Source of the DNA: Prevotella sp.
GTDB taxonomy: Bacteria > Bacteroidota > Bacteroidia > Bacteroidales > Bacteroidaceae
Assembly: GCA_017462915.1 (NCBI GenBank)
Contig: JAFTQG010000048.1
Location: forward strand, 1 to 64,000
Direction: 5' to 3'
DNA: 64,000 nt
The notes under the pieces were generated by a model. That model saw only the letters and a list, made by a program, of their open reading frames with translations, did not search any database and was not told where the DNA came from. The translations under genes and the position numbers were made by a program. Of the stretch, positions 38,450 through 46,656 are shown piece after piece (positions within the stretch are counted from its first letter, which is position 1; every line of letters starts with the position of its first letter).

Positions 38450-39415
38450 TTATATTTTATGCCAATCAATTCTTACGTCATAAGGGTCAAGATAATTGAT
38501 TTCTTTAATATCTTGTTCAGGATAGAAATCCTTTTTTTTCCTCACATTTTCCAGTACTTTGCGGCTGGAGTTCCGTTCGATATGAGATAGAACACATTGT
38601 TCGTGACTTGGTGTCGTTATGTCGTATGTCATATTTCTATTAAGCCAAACACAACGTTTACACTGGTAAGCATCACAATTCCTGCACAGAGGAGCATATT
38701 GTAATTTATATAGATGGGCAGCTTTTATGGATAAACCATCATGTAAATTACCCACATTGAATATTTCTTTATCTTCCTCTGAATAATAGAATGCGGGGCA
38801 AATATAAAACCTGCCATCTGGAGCCAATGTGATATTGTTGCATCCTGCATTGCAATTGTTCATTTGCGTCAAAGCAATGCGGTCTGTTATAACATTTAGC
38901 TGAGGAGAAAGACCTGCTTTATACAAGCATTCTATTTCTTCGCCTAAAATGTCTATGACATTCTCGTATTTTTGAAAATCCTCATCCTTTAATGTGTCTA
39001 TATCAGTTATAACGATATTTAATCGTTGGATTTTTTTTATAAACCCTTTAATTGTATATCTTTGTGCGAAAAGTTCTTCTTTGGAGATACGCAAGACACA
39101 GGGTGATGGATAATCTGATGTGTTATCAACAAGTTCTTTCCAATCATTAAACACAACAACATCTGCTCCCTGAGCTAAAGGAGATGTTGAAGGTATAATC
39201 TTTGAGTGGTCTATTGTCTCTATTACTTGCTTATATTTTTGAGGAATATCACTTTCGGGATAAACGAATTGAATCATAAGATTTTGCTTCATCGCAAATC
39301 TTATACCTGCCTTCAAATTACCAAAATCTATTAGGCGTTGGTTCTTGTTCCTTACTTCGTAGTGACAATATGACGTACTGCTGTCACCTAATAATATTAT
39401 AAGATATTGTAACAT
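38450..39415 (-). CDS. CXXX-repeat peptide maturase, SPASM-like without radical SAM motif
   Basis: The 321-residue protein lacks the CxxxCxxC that binds the radical SAM cluster. It has a C-terminal SPASM-like cysteine set: NNCNAGCNNITLAPDGRFYICPAF, CRNCDAYQCKRCVWL and HEQCVLSHIERN. This could bind auxiliary iron-sulfur clusters. It matches, from memory, the family named CXXX repeat peptide maturase. It starts 3 bases after the radical SAM gene and may work with it as a heteromer. Confidence 0.75.
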   Translation of the reverse strand: MLQYLIILLGDSSTSYCHYEVRNKNQRLIDFGNLKAGIRFAMKQNLMIQFVYPESDIPQKYKQVIETIDHSKIIPSTSPLAQGADVVVFNDWKELVDNTSDYPSPCVLRISKEELFAQRYTIKGFIKKIQRLNIVITDIDTLKDEDFQKYENVIDILGEEIECLYKAGLSPQLNVITDRIALTQMNNCNAGCNNITLAPDGRFYICPAFYYSEEDKEIFNVGNLHDGLSIKAAHLYKLQYAPLCRNCDAYQCKRCVWLNRNMTYDITTPSHEQCVLSHIERNSSRKVLENVRKKKDFYPEQDIKEINYLDPYDVRIDWHKI

Positions 39416-39418
39416 ATT

Positions 39419-40591
39419 TTAGCAAATTTCATTTTTAGGAATAGGGCGGTTTGCCTCAAATTGCTCTCGCTTACCTTCCAACTCTAGTTTGCGATAAAGT
39501 TTGTTCCAGTAATAATTATTAACTCTCACTTGTGCTTTGTGCATTTTGCAAATTGCTGTGGCACGTTGATATACTGTGGGAATCTCTGCTGTGTCATAAT
39601 TTTCTCCTTGACACCATGCACAGCCACTTGCAACCTCACAGTCTATACACTTTTGTGGGCTTTGAGTACAACGGTCAAGTAGTAAAAACGGACGAAGTTT
39701 GTTCGGGTCAATGCCACGATTAACATCACCAATTATCCAAGCCTTTTTGTCTCGAAGAGAGTATTGTGCAAAACGAGTACAAGGATAAAAATTACCTCCA
39801 GCATCAACTGAAAGCATTCTTCCAGCACCGCACCAATTATTATTGCGCTTTATAGGATCCAGTGGCTTTCCAATTCTCTCATCAAAGAAGGAACATGTAT
39901 AATCTTTATAATATCCTTTATCAATAATCTCATCTGCAAGCATTTCAAGTTGTTCTTCAAAAAGAATGTCATCACCTTCCTTAAAAACATCTTCAAATAC
40001 ACAGTTAATATGTACTTCATGTATTCCCAATTTATACACGTGCATTACGCTTTCTTTTATGTATGGGATGTCCGCACTACTAATCGTGATTTTTGTGCCA
40101 ACGGTTGGGAATTGTTCAAGCCATAGAGGAATATTTTTTAAAACATCCCTGTATGAGCCTTTTCCACTTCCTTTGTATATTCTATTTAGGTCGTGCTTCC
40201 TTTCTGTGCCATCTATTGTAATAGTAATGCTTAAATGATCTTTATTCTTTGCAATATAATTCTGAATCTTATTGCTATTGTAGTTTAGACCATTAGTCGT
40301 GAAAGAGAAAATATAGTCATTAAACCAATGATGATTTCGGATAAACATTTCCGATTTGATATAGTCACATATTCTGTCAATCAAATCGATTTCCAAAAAT
40401 GGCTCTCCACCGATGAAGTCCCATATTACTCCTTCATCTTGGAAGTCACTTTCGTGATCAAGGATATAATCAACAGCCGATTTTGCAACATCCCATGTCA
40501 TTCTCTCTTTGTTGTTTTTCCCAACAAGATAACAGTATTTGCAGGCTAATTGACAATCCTTTGTAACGATAAAAGTTATTGATTTTTTCAT
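39419..40591 (-). CDS. Radical SAM-SPASM peptide maturase
   Basis: The 390-residue enzyme has the radical SAM motif CQLACKYCYLVG (CxxxCxxC) at about residue 13-24, the GGEPFLEIDLI motif 2 (about 67) and a C-terminal SPASM domain with WCGAGRMLSVDAGGNFYPC, CTQSPQKCIDCEVASGCAWC and ATAICKMHKAQ, enough ligands for auxiliary clusters. Such enzymes cross-link cysteine thiols to carbons in precursor peptides. With the ten-cysteine precursor gene immediately upstream it fits the CXXX-repeat-target radical SAM family. The product is inferred. Confidence 0.9.
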   Translation of the reverse strand: MKKSITFIVTKDCQLACKYCYLVGKNNKERMTWDVAKSAVDYILDHESDFQDEGVIWDFIGGEPFLEIDLIDRICDYIKSEMFIRNHHWFNDYIFSFTTNGLNYNSNKIQNYIAKNKDHLSITITIDGTERKHDLNRIYKGSGKGSYRDVLKNIPLWLEQFPTVGTKITISSADIPYIKESVMHVYKLGIHEVHINCVFEDVFKEGDDILFEEQLEMLADEIIDKGYYKDYTCSFFDERIGKPLDPIKRNNNWCGAGRMLSVDAGGNFYPCTRFAQYSLRDKKAWIIGDVNRGIDPNKLRPFLLLDRCTQSPQKCIDCEVASGCAWCQGENYDTAEIPTVYQRATAICKMHKAQVRVNNYYWNKLYRKLELEGKREQFEANRPIPKNEIC

Positions 40592-40609
40592 TTGCTTGGA
40601 GTCTTTATT

Positions 40610-40643
40610 AGAGGGTATGTAAAAGACGCATTACACACCCTCT
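40610..40643 (-). promoter_or_regulatory. Hairpin between precursor and maturase genes
   Basis: AGAGGGTATGTAA (40610-40622) and TTACACACCCTCT (40631-40643) form a 13-bp stem with one G-U pair. It lies in the 68-base spacer between the precursor and radical SAM genes. No T-run follows, so it may only attenuate the transcript or protect the precursor mRNA, letting the peptide exceed the enzyme. Confidence 0.65.
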
Positions 40644-40659
40644 AAACCTTTAATTAGGA

Positions 40660-40941
40660 TTAACTCTTGTACTTTGATTCACAGTAAGCCCAGCAGTCAC
40701 CGCCACACAAGCCGTCACAGTTGTTAGTGCAACCACCATCGCAGTCACCAGAGCAGGAAGACTGGCAGCCACCTGTACACTTAGAGCTACAACCCTTTTC
40801 ATCATCATCATCATCGCCACAGGACGTGAGGAAAGATGTTCCCAACACTGTGAATGCCAAAATAGGCAAAGCACCCTTGGCGGCATTCTTGAAGAACTCT
40901 CTTCTTGACAGGAGATCTTCATTCTTAATTTCTTTTTTCAT
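40660..40941 (-). CDS. CXXX-repeat peptide precursor with twin-arginine signal and lipobox
   Basis: From the ATG at 40941 the peptide has 93 residues; the ATG at 40965 is less likely. A twin-arginine signal, SRREFFKNAAKGALPILAF (12-30), is followed by LTSC (38-41), a possible lipobox. A GDDDDDEKG linker leads to ten cysteines at residues 51, 55, 59, 63, 67, 71, 75, 79, 83 and 87, exactly every fourth position, with Gly, Ser, Asp and Asn between. It is the substrate expected for the adjacent radical SAM enzyme. Confidence 0.9.
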   Translation of the reverse strand: MKKEIKNEDLLSRREFFKNAAKGALPILAFTVLGTSFLTSCGDDDDDEKGCSSKCTGGCQSSCSGDCDGGCTNNCDGLCGGDCWAYCESKYKS

Positions 40942-40979
40942 TGATCTAAAAATTAAATTTGACAATATGCCTTTCGGCG

Positions 40980-41660
40980 TTATTTGATAATCTCAATAAA
41001 ATCAGTAGGAATATACGCAGTAGCAACAAGACACAATCCGGAAATCTCAACAACAATTCTTTGCTGTCCTGCTATTCTGGCAACTTTGCCTACTACACCT
41101 TTGAAATCACCTGCTATTACCCGAACATTATCTCCATGTTTATAGTGACACTGTTCCGATGTAACGATGCGCACATGGTCACTGTCAGTGCTCGTTGCTT
41201 TGATAAAATTTATCATTGCATTGTATGGTATAATAAGCGGAGGATTTTTACCGTTTGCCTCTGGTGGAAGCGTTTTGTCCAAATAATATTTGATAAAAGA
41301 GGTAGGCTCATCAACTGTCTTCTTCACAAAAAAATCTGCTTGTTCCCTTGTAGCATATATAAAAAGAAAGTTGGGAAGAAGAGGCTGTTGTATTCGCTTC
41401 TTCTTCCCAGCTATTACTTTTTGCACATAGTGCATCGGCACGTATGTCTTTATTCCAGTCTTCTTTGCTTTCTCTACAGCTGCATTTACCCTGTTATAAG
41501 TAGCACGAAGAACAAACCAGTCGTGACCATCCTGCTGGACATATTCCGAGGACACCCCTGTTTGTGAGCTTTGGGCTTCGGGGGAGACATAGGAGGCAAA
41601 TCCAATGTGAGGAGGTGAATCGCAACCTCGTTTGGTATGCGCATTAAGCAATGCGTTCAT
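40980..41660 (-). CDS. NusG/UpxY-type transcription antiterminator
   Basis: The protein has an N-terminal NusG domain (WFVLRATYNRVNAAVEKAKK, LLPNFLFIYATREQADFF) and a C-terminal KOW domain with GDNVRVIAGDFKGVVGKVAR. This is the layout of UpxY-like NusG paralogues, which let polymerase read through long operons. The open frame reaches 41897, but I prefer 41660 (MNALLNAHTKR, 226 residues); 41702 is possible. It lies 38 bases before the precursor ATG, so it probably controls the CXXX operon. The usual polysaccharide genes are absent. Confidence 0.85.
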   Translation of the reverse strand: MNALLNAHTKRGCDSPPHIGFASYVSPEAQSSQTGVSSEYVQQDGHDWFVLRATYNRVNAAVEKAKKTGIKTYVPMHYVQKVIAGKKKRIQQPLLPNFLFIYATREQADFFVKKTVDEPTSFIKYYLDKTLPPEANGKNPPLIIPYNAMINFIKATSTDSDHVRIVTSEQCHYKHGDNVRVIAGDFKGVVGKVARIAGQQRIVVEISGLCLVATAYIPTDFIEIIK

Positions 41661-42160
41661 ATCGGCTTCTGTGTCGTTGCTCGTTAATAGCAATATAGAC
41701 ATAAAAAGAGCGTGGAAACGTCTGTTGTCCGTCCCACACACTGAGGCTCTCGCATTGCCTATTATAGTTGAACAGACAACGTCAGAGCCCACGCCGATAT
41801 GAATAATCATTTCCATTAGGAGACCATAATAAACAATCATTGTGCCCGAAAAGGTACAATCCGTGCTTACAGGTCTCCGCAGGAGTGATATAATCACACC
41901 CGGGACATCTACCGTTGGCTTTGTTCAAGACTATAATGCACTTTCATTTGCGAGATTCCAGTGTGTCTCAAACACAGCGTAAAGTAAACGCCTTCAATAT
42001 GTCTGGACTATCTTTCCCGCCCAATGCCCGCTTTGTACCGCTTTGTCATTATGACTCCGCCATACTCATCACGGCGTAGGCTGCCTTGTATGCCATCCTG
42101 AAAGAACACGTCTAACCTCGATGACTATAAGCAGGGCGATAATAGTCCGTTGCAAAAGTA
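41661..42160 (-). promoter_or_regulatory. Promoter and long leader of the antiterminator/CXXX operon
   Basis: On the minus strand TACTTTTG at 42153-42160 is a good -7 box. The next likely start is near 41660, leaving a leader of about 480 bases, long enough for antiterminator recruitment. It holds small inverted repeats (CTCC/GGAG at 41875-41885; GTGAT/ATCAC at 41885-41897) but no strong terminator that I can see. No -33 TTTG is at the right distance. Confidence 0.5.
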
Positions 42161-42536
42161 CAAAGAAAAATCAATAAAAAACCCTTTTGTAATGGAAAAG
42201 TTTATATAAACCTTAAATTTAACTGAAATTAACCCAATTTTTACTCAAATCTCGAATTTTGGTTAGGCACTTAAAGCGCACTAACCCAATTAAACGATAC
42301 TATCTATGATAAAGCAAGTACTTACATCTTGTATGTATGAATTTGGTCGTTTGGATATTGGTTGTTTAGTTATTTCGTTGTCAGCAAAAGCACTAACGAC
42401 TAAACCACCAAACAACTAAGATTTATACTATACATTAATTTGGGTGACTTACTTATGACAGATATTCTTTTACTATTTTTTTCTGCGAATTTTGGTGTAC
42501 GACACTAAACGAATAACCTTAAAACAAGAAAGAAAC
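42161..42536. other. AT-rich spacer with G/T versus A/C pairing hairpin
   Basis: No gene is visible. GTTGTTTAGT (42361-42370) can pair with the ACTAAACC...AAACAAC words around 42399-42416, an imperfect hairpin of the kind seen at 50177 and 21752. Shorter inverted words (GGTTAG/CTAACC near 42263-42287) also occur. Confidence 0.45.
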
Positions 42537-42662
42537 ATGCATGAGTTTTCAAACGTGCTATTTATCATAATGTGGGGAATGGCTGTATGGGCAGTGGAGA
42601 AAGGTACTTTTGCGTCCCTAAAGTGGCTCTTTCGTTTCAGAAAGAGCCACTTTGCGGTATGA
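42537..42662 (+). CDS. Possible small membrane peptide
   Basis: A 41-residue frame starts at the ATG at 42537. Residues 7-20 (VLFIIMWGMAVWAV) are strongly hydrophobic and the end is basic (WLFRFRKSHFAV). A perfect hairpin (42620-42653) overlaps its 3' part, which is unusual for a coding region and more like a terminator. It could be a small toxin-like peptide or chance. I see no clear promoter. Confidence 0.3.
   Translation: MHEFSNVLFIIMWGMAVWAVEKGTFASLKWLFRFRKSHFAV
42620..42653. terminator. Perfect 13-bp hairpin, terminator-like
   Basis: AAAGTGGCTCTTT (42620-42632) and AAAGAGCCACTTT (42641-42653) pair perfectly with an 8-base loop. The T-run lies inside the stem rather than after it. It lies inside the end of the small reading frame above. 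Confidence 0.5.
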
Positions 42663-42730
42663 AAGGTAACGTCTTGCCAGATGAAAGGTTATGGATAATA
42701 TTATAAAAGGTATCGAATGGCGTGGAGAAA
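42662..42730. repeat. Three diverged 22-bp repeat units
   Basis: GGTAAC (42665), GGTTAT (42687) and GGTATC (42709) recur at exactly 22-base intervals, each preceded by AAA. This is a decayed version of the array at 57723. A 193-bp element begins 280 bases downstream. No gene is seen from here to 43011. Confidence 0.6.
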
Positions 42731-43010
42731 TGATACCTTTTGAATCGGGAAAAGCAGGAAAAATCCTGCATTTCGCTATTTTTTATCACTAAAAAGGCTG
42801 TAAAATGTGGGAGTATATGTGTCCAGTCTACGCGCAAACAAAGGTATCTCATTGATAGACAACAATATAAGAAAAACAGCGTAAATACATGACGGAAAAC
42901 GTAAAAATATGAGAATTTTCCAGATCCGTAACATCAAGCACGGAAATTCGCGAGTTCTGAAGCGCAAAAATGCCGTAAGTTTTCTAATTGACATGTCACA
43001 AATCGTTAAA

Positions 43011-43203
43011 CCCAAATCGGTCATTAGACCGACATACGGTAATGCTCTGTTATTGTTATACGGTCTTTTCGTTCGTTTCGCCTTTCTCTCTGCTGTCTTG
43101 CTTCCCGTTCCGTCTCGACATAGCCCGCTATGCCTTCAACGAAATGGTTGCAATACAACGGAGATAAAAACAAAACGATGTGAAATCTAATGACCGATTT
43201 GGG
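43011..43203 (-). mobile_element. 193-bp MITE-like element, copy 2
   Basis: The ends are CCCAAATCGGTCATTAGA and TCTAATGACCGATTTGGG, perfect 18-bp inverted repeats. The flanks are TTAAA on both sides, a 5-bp target duplication. It is in the opposite orientation to copy 1 and the same length. It contains no transposase. Confidence 0.92.
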
Positions 43204-43299
43204 TTAAAGGAAGATATATCTCTATGGGGAAAAATCGTATCGGCTACAGCAAGAAGACGAGACCTACGCCTACATGATTCAGCACTCTCACGTCTGCTT

Positions 43300-44130
43300 T
43301 CACAGCGGACTTTTTTTGATGCATCCTATCTTCATGCCGTATTTCTCTGCCACTCTACGGAGCTGGTTCTCATAATAAAACGCAATGCTGCCCACAAACG
43401 AGACAGGCAAGTCCGGACGGCCGTAGGGCAGGATATTCTTCTCGAAAAACGCAGAAATGTTTTCTGTAACAATATCTGCTACAATACTGCTATCCAGATG
43501 TCTATGCACAAAAGGAGACAACGAAGCAAGCCATCTGTTAGGGAGAGGATTGCTGTATACATTCTCTATGACGCCCATCATATCGATGCTGAACTCCCTC
43601 TCAAACTCAAGTCTGAGTTCTTTCAACAAAGGATTCTTGTATAATGCATTGATAAACAATTTGCCGAGAACAGCCCCAGAGCCTTCATCTCCCAGCACAT
43701 AACCAAGTGCCGGCGTCTGAGAAATAATTTCCTCGCCATTCCAAAGACATGAATTGGCTCCTGTGCCAAGAATACATGCTATGCCTTCACTATCGCCACA
43801 CACAGCCTTTGCTGCCCCTATGATGTCACTGCCTACAACAACATCCACGGTTTCCCCGAAAACTCTATGCAGACAACGCTTCATTTTCGCCGCAGGATGA
43901 GACATGCAACCACTACCATAAAATTCCACAGCCGAAACATGATGCATGTCTACATGCTCTGAGACAAGTTCCTCAAGCACACGCTCGATCTCCTGTTCCG
44001 AAACATGGACAGGATTCAGTCCCACAGTCGTACATTTTTCAACAAAGACATCACCATCACGCAACACCCAATCTACTTTCGTGCTGCCTCCGTCTGCCAA
44101 TAATATCATCTTTTTTGCTGTTTTTACCAT
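43300..44130 (-). CDS. N-acetylglucosamine kinase-like protein (BadF/BadG/BcrA/BcrD ATPase family)
   Basis: The protein of about 276 residues from 44130 (MVKTAKKMILL) has the ASKHA phosphate-1 motif LLADGGSTKVDWVLRDGD, then VVGSDIIGAAKAVCGDSEG, CILGTGANSCLWNGEE and LGYVLGDEGSGAVLGKLFIN, all features of GlcNAc-kinase relatives. The likely role is phosphorylation of an amino sugar from cell-wall or mucin recycling; the substrate is inferred. The 44109 ATG (MILLADGG) is another possible start. Confidence 0.85.
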   Translation of the reverse strand: MVKTAKKMILLADGGSTKVDWVLRDGDVFVEKCTTVGLNPVHVSEQEIERVLEELVSEHVDMHHVSAVEFYGSGCMSHPAAKMKRCLHRVFGETVDVVVGSDIIGAAKAVCGDSEGIACILGTGANSCLWNGEEIISQTPALGYVLGDEGSGAVLGKLFINALYKNPLLKELRLEFEREFSIDMMGVIENVYSNPLPNRWLASLSPFVHRHLDSSIVADIVTENISAFFEKNILPYGRPDLPVSFVGSIAFYYENQLRRVAEKYGMKIGCIKKSPL

Positions 44131-44193
44131 TATTATTTCTGCAAAAATAACAAAAATACACATAAGTCACAATAGATTACAAATATTTTTTTG

Positions 44194-44201
44194 TAACTTT
44201 G
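44194..44201 (+). promoter_or_regulatory. Promoter -7 box for mscS
   Basis: TAACTTTG at 44194-44201 fits the Bacteroidetes -7 box 89 bases before mscS. No good TTTG lies about 20 bases upstream. Confidence 0.5.
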
Positions 44202-44289
44202 CAGATTATTAAGCATTGAAACCTTACAACAACAATACGCAAACCGGCAACGCATACGATACAAGAAGCCATAAAAGCAAATACGAAAT

Positions 44290-46656
44290 ATGAAAATACG
44301 AACCATCATACTGCTTATCCTACTGACCGCGGCGGCACTCCCGTCGGGTGCGGTGCTGAAGGAAAAAGACCTAACCCAGACTCTGTCGATATTACGTCAT
44401 GAGTTGGAGAAGGCGCACAACGACCTTGGAGAAGAACAAAAGCGTCTGACGGAAATCAGCAACAAGATGCGCAAGCAGATCGTGGAGACCATGAGCCGTG
44501 CCAATCAAAACGCACTGATGCTCTACTCCCAGAAACAGGATTTCGTATTTGATCTTACATACGCTTGCCATGAGGCTACCGACCAGTACAACAAGTTCCA
44601 TAAAGATGTGCTGCCGTTCCGCCAATGGGTAAACAAGTCCAATGTAGAAGTGGCACGCTATGATTCATTGATACAGAGCCTCTCGACGATGCCTGTCATG
44701 ATGCTTGACGACAGGGCAAAGATAGACCGCAACGTATGTCTGACCCTTGCCGTCAATATACGACGCATGGTACTTGAAAATTCCCAGACACTACAGGAAT
44801 ATATGAGATATTATCAGATGTCCGAAACACATCTGAAGAATCTTAATGACTACGCCCAGAAAAGATACAGCGACATACAGAACAACATCTTCCGGAACGG
44901 AGATGAGAATTACCTGACCATAATCAGTAATCTCGGCAGCCATATTAACAGCACCAAACTTACTGTTGAAGATAAGTATACGACAGACAAGAAAGTAAGG
45001 TCTCAGTGGGACGCTGGAGTCATCGGCTTCCTCTTCGGCGCAATAATCATCTATGGCATCATCGCGGTCATACTCAACCAGATTGTCATGCGCCTCATTG
45101 TGACACGCCTGATGCACAGAGGCATGTTCAATGATAATATAAAGAAGAAATTCTTTGCCAAGCGCGCCTGCATCATAATGACGACAACTGTTGTTACCTT
45201 TGCTGTCATCCTGAATATTGTCAGTGCTGTAATGGAGCAGAACTTTATCCTCATGGCAAGCAATCTGCTCACACAGTTCGCATGGCTCATGAGCGTGATA
45301 CTCATCTCCATACTTATAAGGGTAGAGAGCGAGCGCACGATGAAGACATTCTTCATATACCTGCCGCTACTGTTTATGGGATTCATAGTCATTGCTTTCA
45401 GGATAGTGCTGATACCCAATGACCTCGTCAACCTTTTCCTTCCGCCATTGCTCCTCGTCTGCATGGTCTGGCAAGGATATACACTGCGCAAATACCGTAA
45501 GCTGGTACAGAAGAGCGACAGCTATTTTGCACTGATTTCGCAGATGGTCTTCATAATGTCTGTAGTCTGTTCATGGATAGGATATACACTGCTGTCCGTA
45601 CAGATACTCATCTGGTGGATAATGCAACTCACATGTATCCTCTCCATCACTTGCCTACGCGACTGGTACTCGGAATTCGCAAAGCGGAAGAACATCGACA
45701 CCATGCCCATAACGAAGACGTGGTTCTATTATTTCTTCACAAAAGTCATTACACCGACAGCAGCGGTAGCATCATTCCTGCTGAGTATATACTGGGCAGC
45801 GGAAGTGTTCAACCTGACAGACATGACACGGAAGATATTCCTTGAAAAGTTCATCAATTCCGAGAACTTTGTTGTCTCTCTCAACAGCATATCCATTGTC
45901 ATCATACTGTGGTTCGTCTTCAGCTACCTCAACTTCCTGATGAAATCTCTGGTACGCTACCATTATGACAAGATTGACCGTCAGAATGCAGAGAGCCGCT
46001 CTGTAATGTTTGTCAATGTCATACAAGTATTCATACTCGGAGCATGGTTTCTTATCTCACTTTCCATCTTCCATGTCTCCAACGAATGGCTTGTTGTCAT
46101 ATCAGGAGGCTTCTCTACCGGTATCGGCTTTGCATCCAAGGACATCATCGAGAATATATACTACGGCATATCACTCATGGCCGGCCGAATACGCATCGGC
46201 GACCTCATTGTCTGCGACGGCACACGCGGCAAAGTGAAGAGCATATCCTATACATCTACAATGATTGAAGCCGTCGACGGCTCTGTCATTGCATTCACAA
46301 ACTCCCAGCTTTTCACAAAGAATTACAAGAACCTCACCCACAACCATGGTTTTGAAGTATCTGTCGTGGAGGCAGGCGTCGCATACGGAACAAGCATTGA
46401 CTTTGCCCGCAAACTTATAGTCGATGCCGTTTCGGCACTGCCATGCGTAGACAAGACCGACGGACATACTGTCAGCGTATTGCTCAAAGAACTTTCAGAC
46501 AGCTGCGTGACACTCAAGATTGTCAGCTGGGTAAATGCGCAGACTGCGGCAGCAGACAATTGCACAATCCTTGAATGCGTATACAACACCCTCAACAAGC
46601 ACAACATCGAGATACCGTTCCCACAACGCGACATACACATTATCCCTGCAGAATGA
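44290..46656 (+). CDS. Large MscS-family mechanosensitive channel
   Basis: The 788-residue protein has a signal-like start ending near SGAV, then a periplasmic coiled-coil domain (about 25-230). Several transmembrane spans follow from about 240. The MscS core has VISGGFSTGIGFASKDIIEN (pore helix), then RIRIGDLIVCDGTRGKVKSI and a cytoplasmic domain to the end. These channels release solutes under osmotic downshock. The extended periplasmic part makes it a large MscS type. It overlaps the phospholipase D-like gene by 4 bases. Confidence 0.93.
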   Translation: MKIRTIILLILLTAAALPSGAVLKEKDLTQTLSILRHELEKAHNDLGEEQKRLTEISNKMRKQIVETMSRANQNALMLYSQKQDFVFDLTYACHEATDQYNKFHKDVLPFRQWVNKSNVEVARYDSLIQSLSTMPVMMLDDRAKIDRNVCLTLAVNIRRMVLENSQTLQEYMRYYQMSETHLKNLNDYAQKRYSDIQNNIFRNGDENYLTIISNLGSHINSTKLTVEDKYTTDKKVRSQWDAGVIGFLFGAIIIYGIIAVILNQIVMRLIVTRLMHRGMFNDNIKKKFFAKRACIIMTTTVVTFAVILNIVSAVMEQNFILMASNLLTQFAWLMSVILISILIRVESERTMKTFFIYLPLLFMGFIVIAFRIVLIPNDLVNLFLPPLLLVCMVWQGYTLRKYRKLVQKSDSYFALISQMVFIMSVVCSWIGYTLLSVQILIWWIMQLTCILSITCLRDWYSEFAKRKNIDTMPITKTWFYYFFTKVITPTAAVASFLLSIYWAAEVFNLTDMTRKIFLEKFINSENFVVSLNSISIVIILWFVFSYLNFLMKSLVRYHYDKIDRQNAESRSVMFVNVIQVFILGAWFLISLSIFHVSNEWLVVISGGFSTGIGFASKDIIENIYYGISLMAGRIRIGDLIVCDGTRGKVKSISYTSTMIEAVDGSVIAFTNSQLFTKNYKNLTHNHGFEVSVVEAGVAYGTSIDFARKLIVDAVSALPCVDKTDGHTVSVLLKELSDSCVTLKIVSWVNAQTAAADNCTILECVYNTLNKHNIEIPFPQRDIHIIPAE

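Noticed and set aside
41661-41897. N-terminal extension of the antiterminator
   Set aside because: The added residues do not resemble NusG proteins and lie in the probable leader; kept only as an alternative start.
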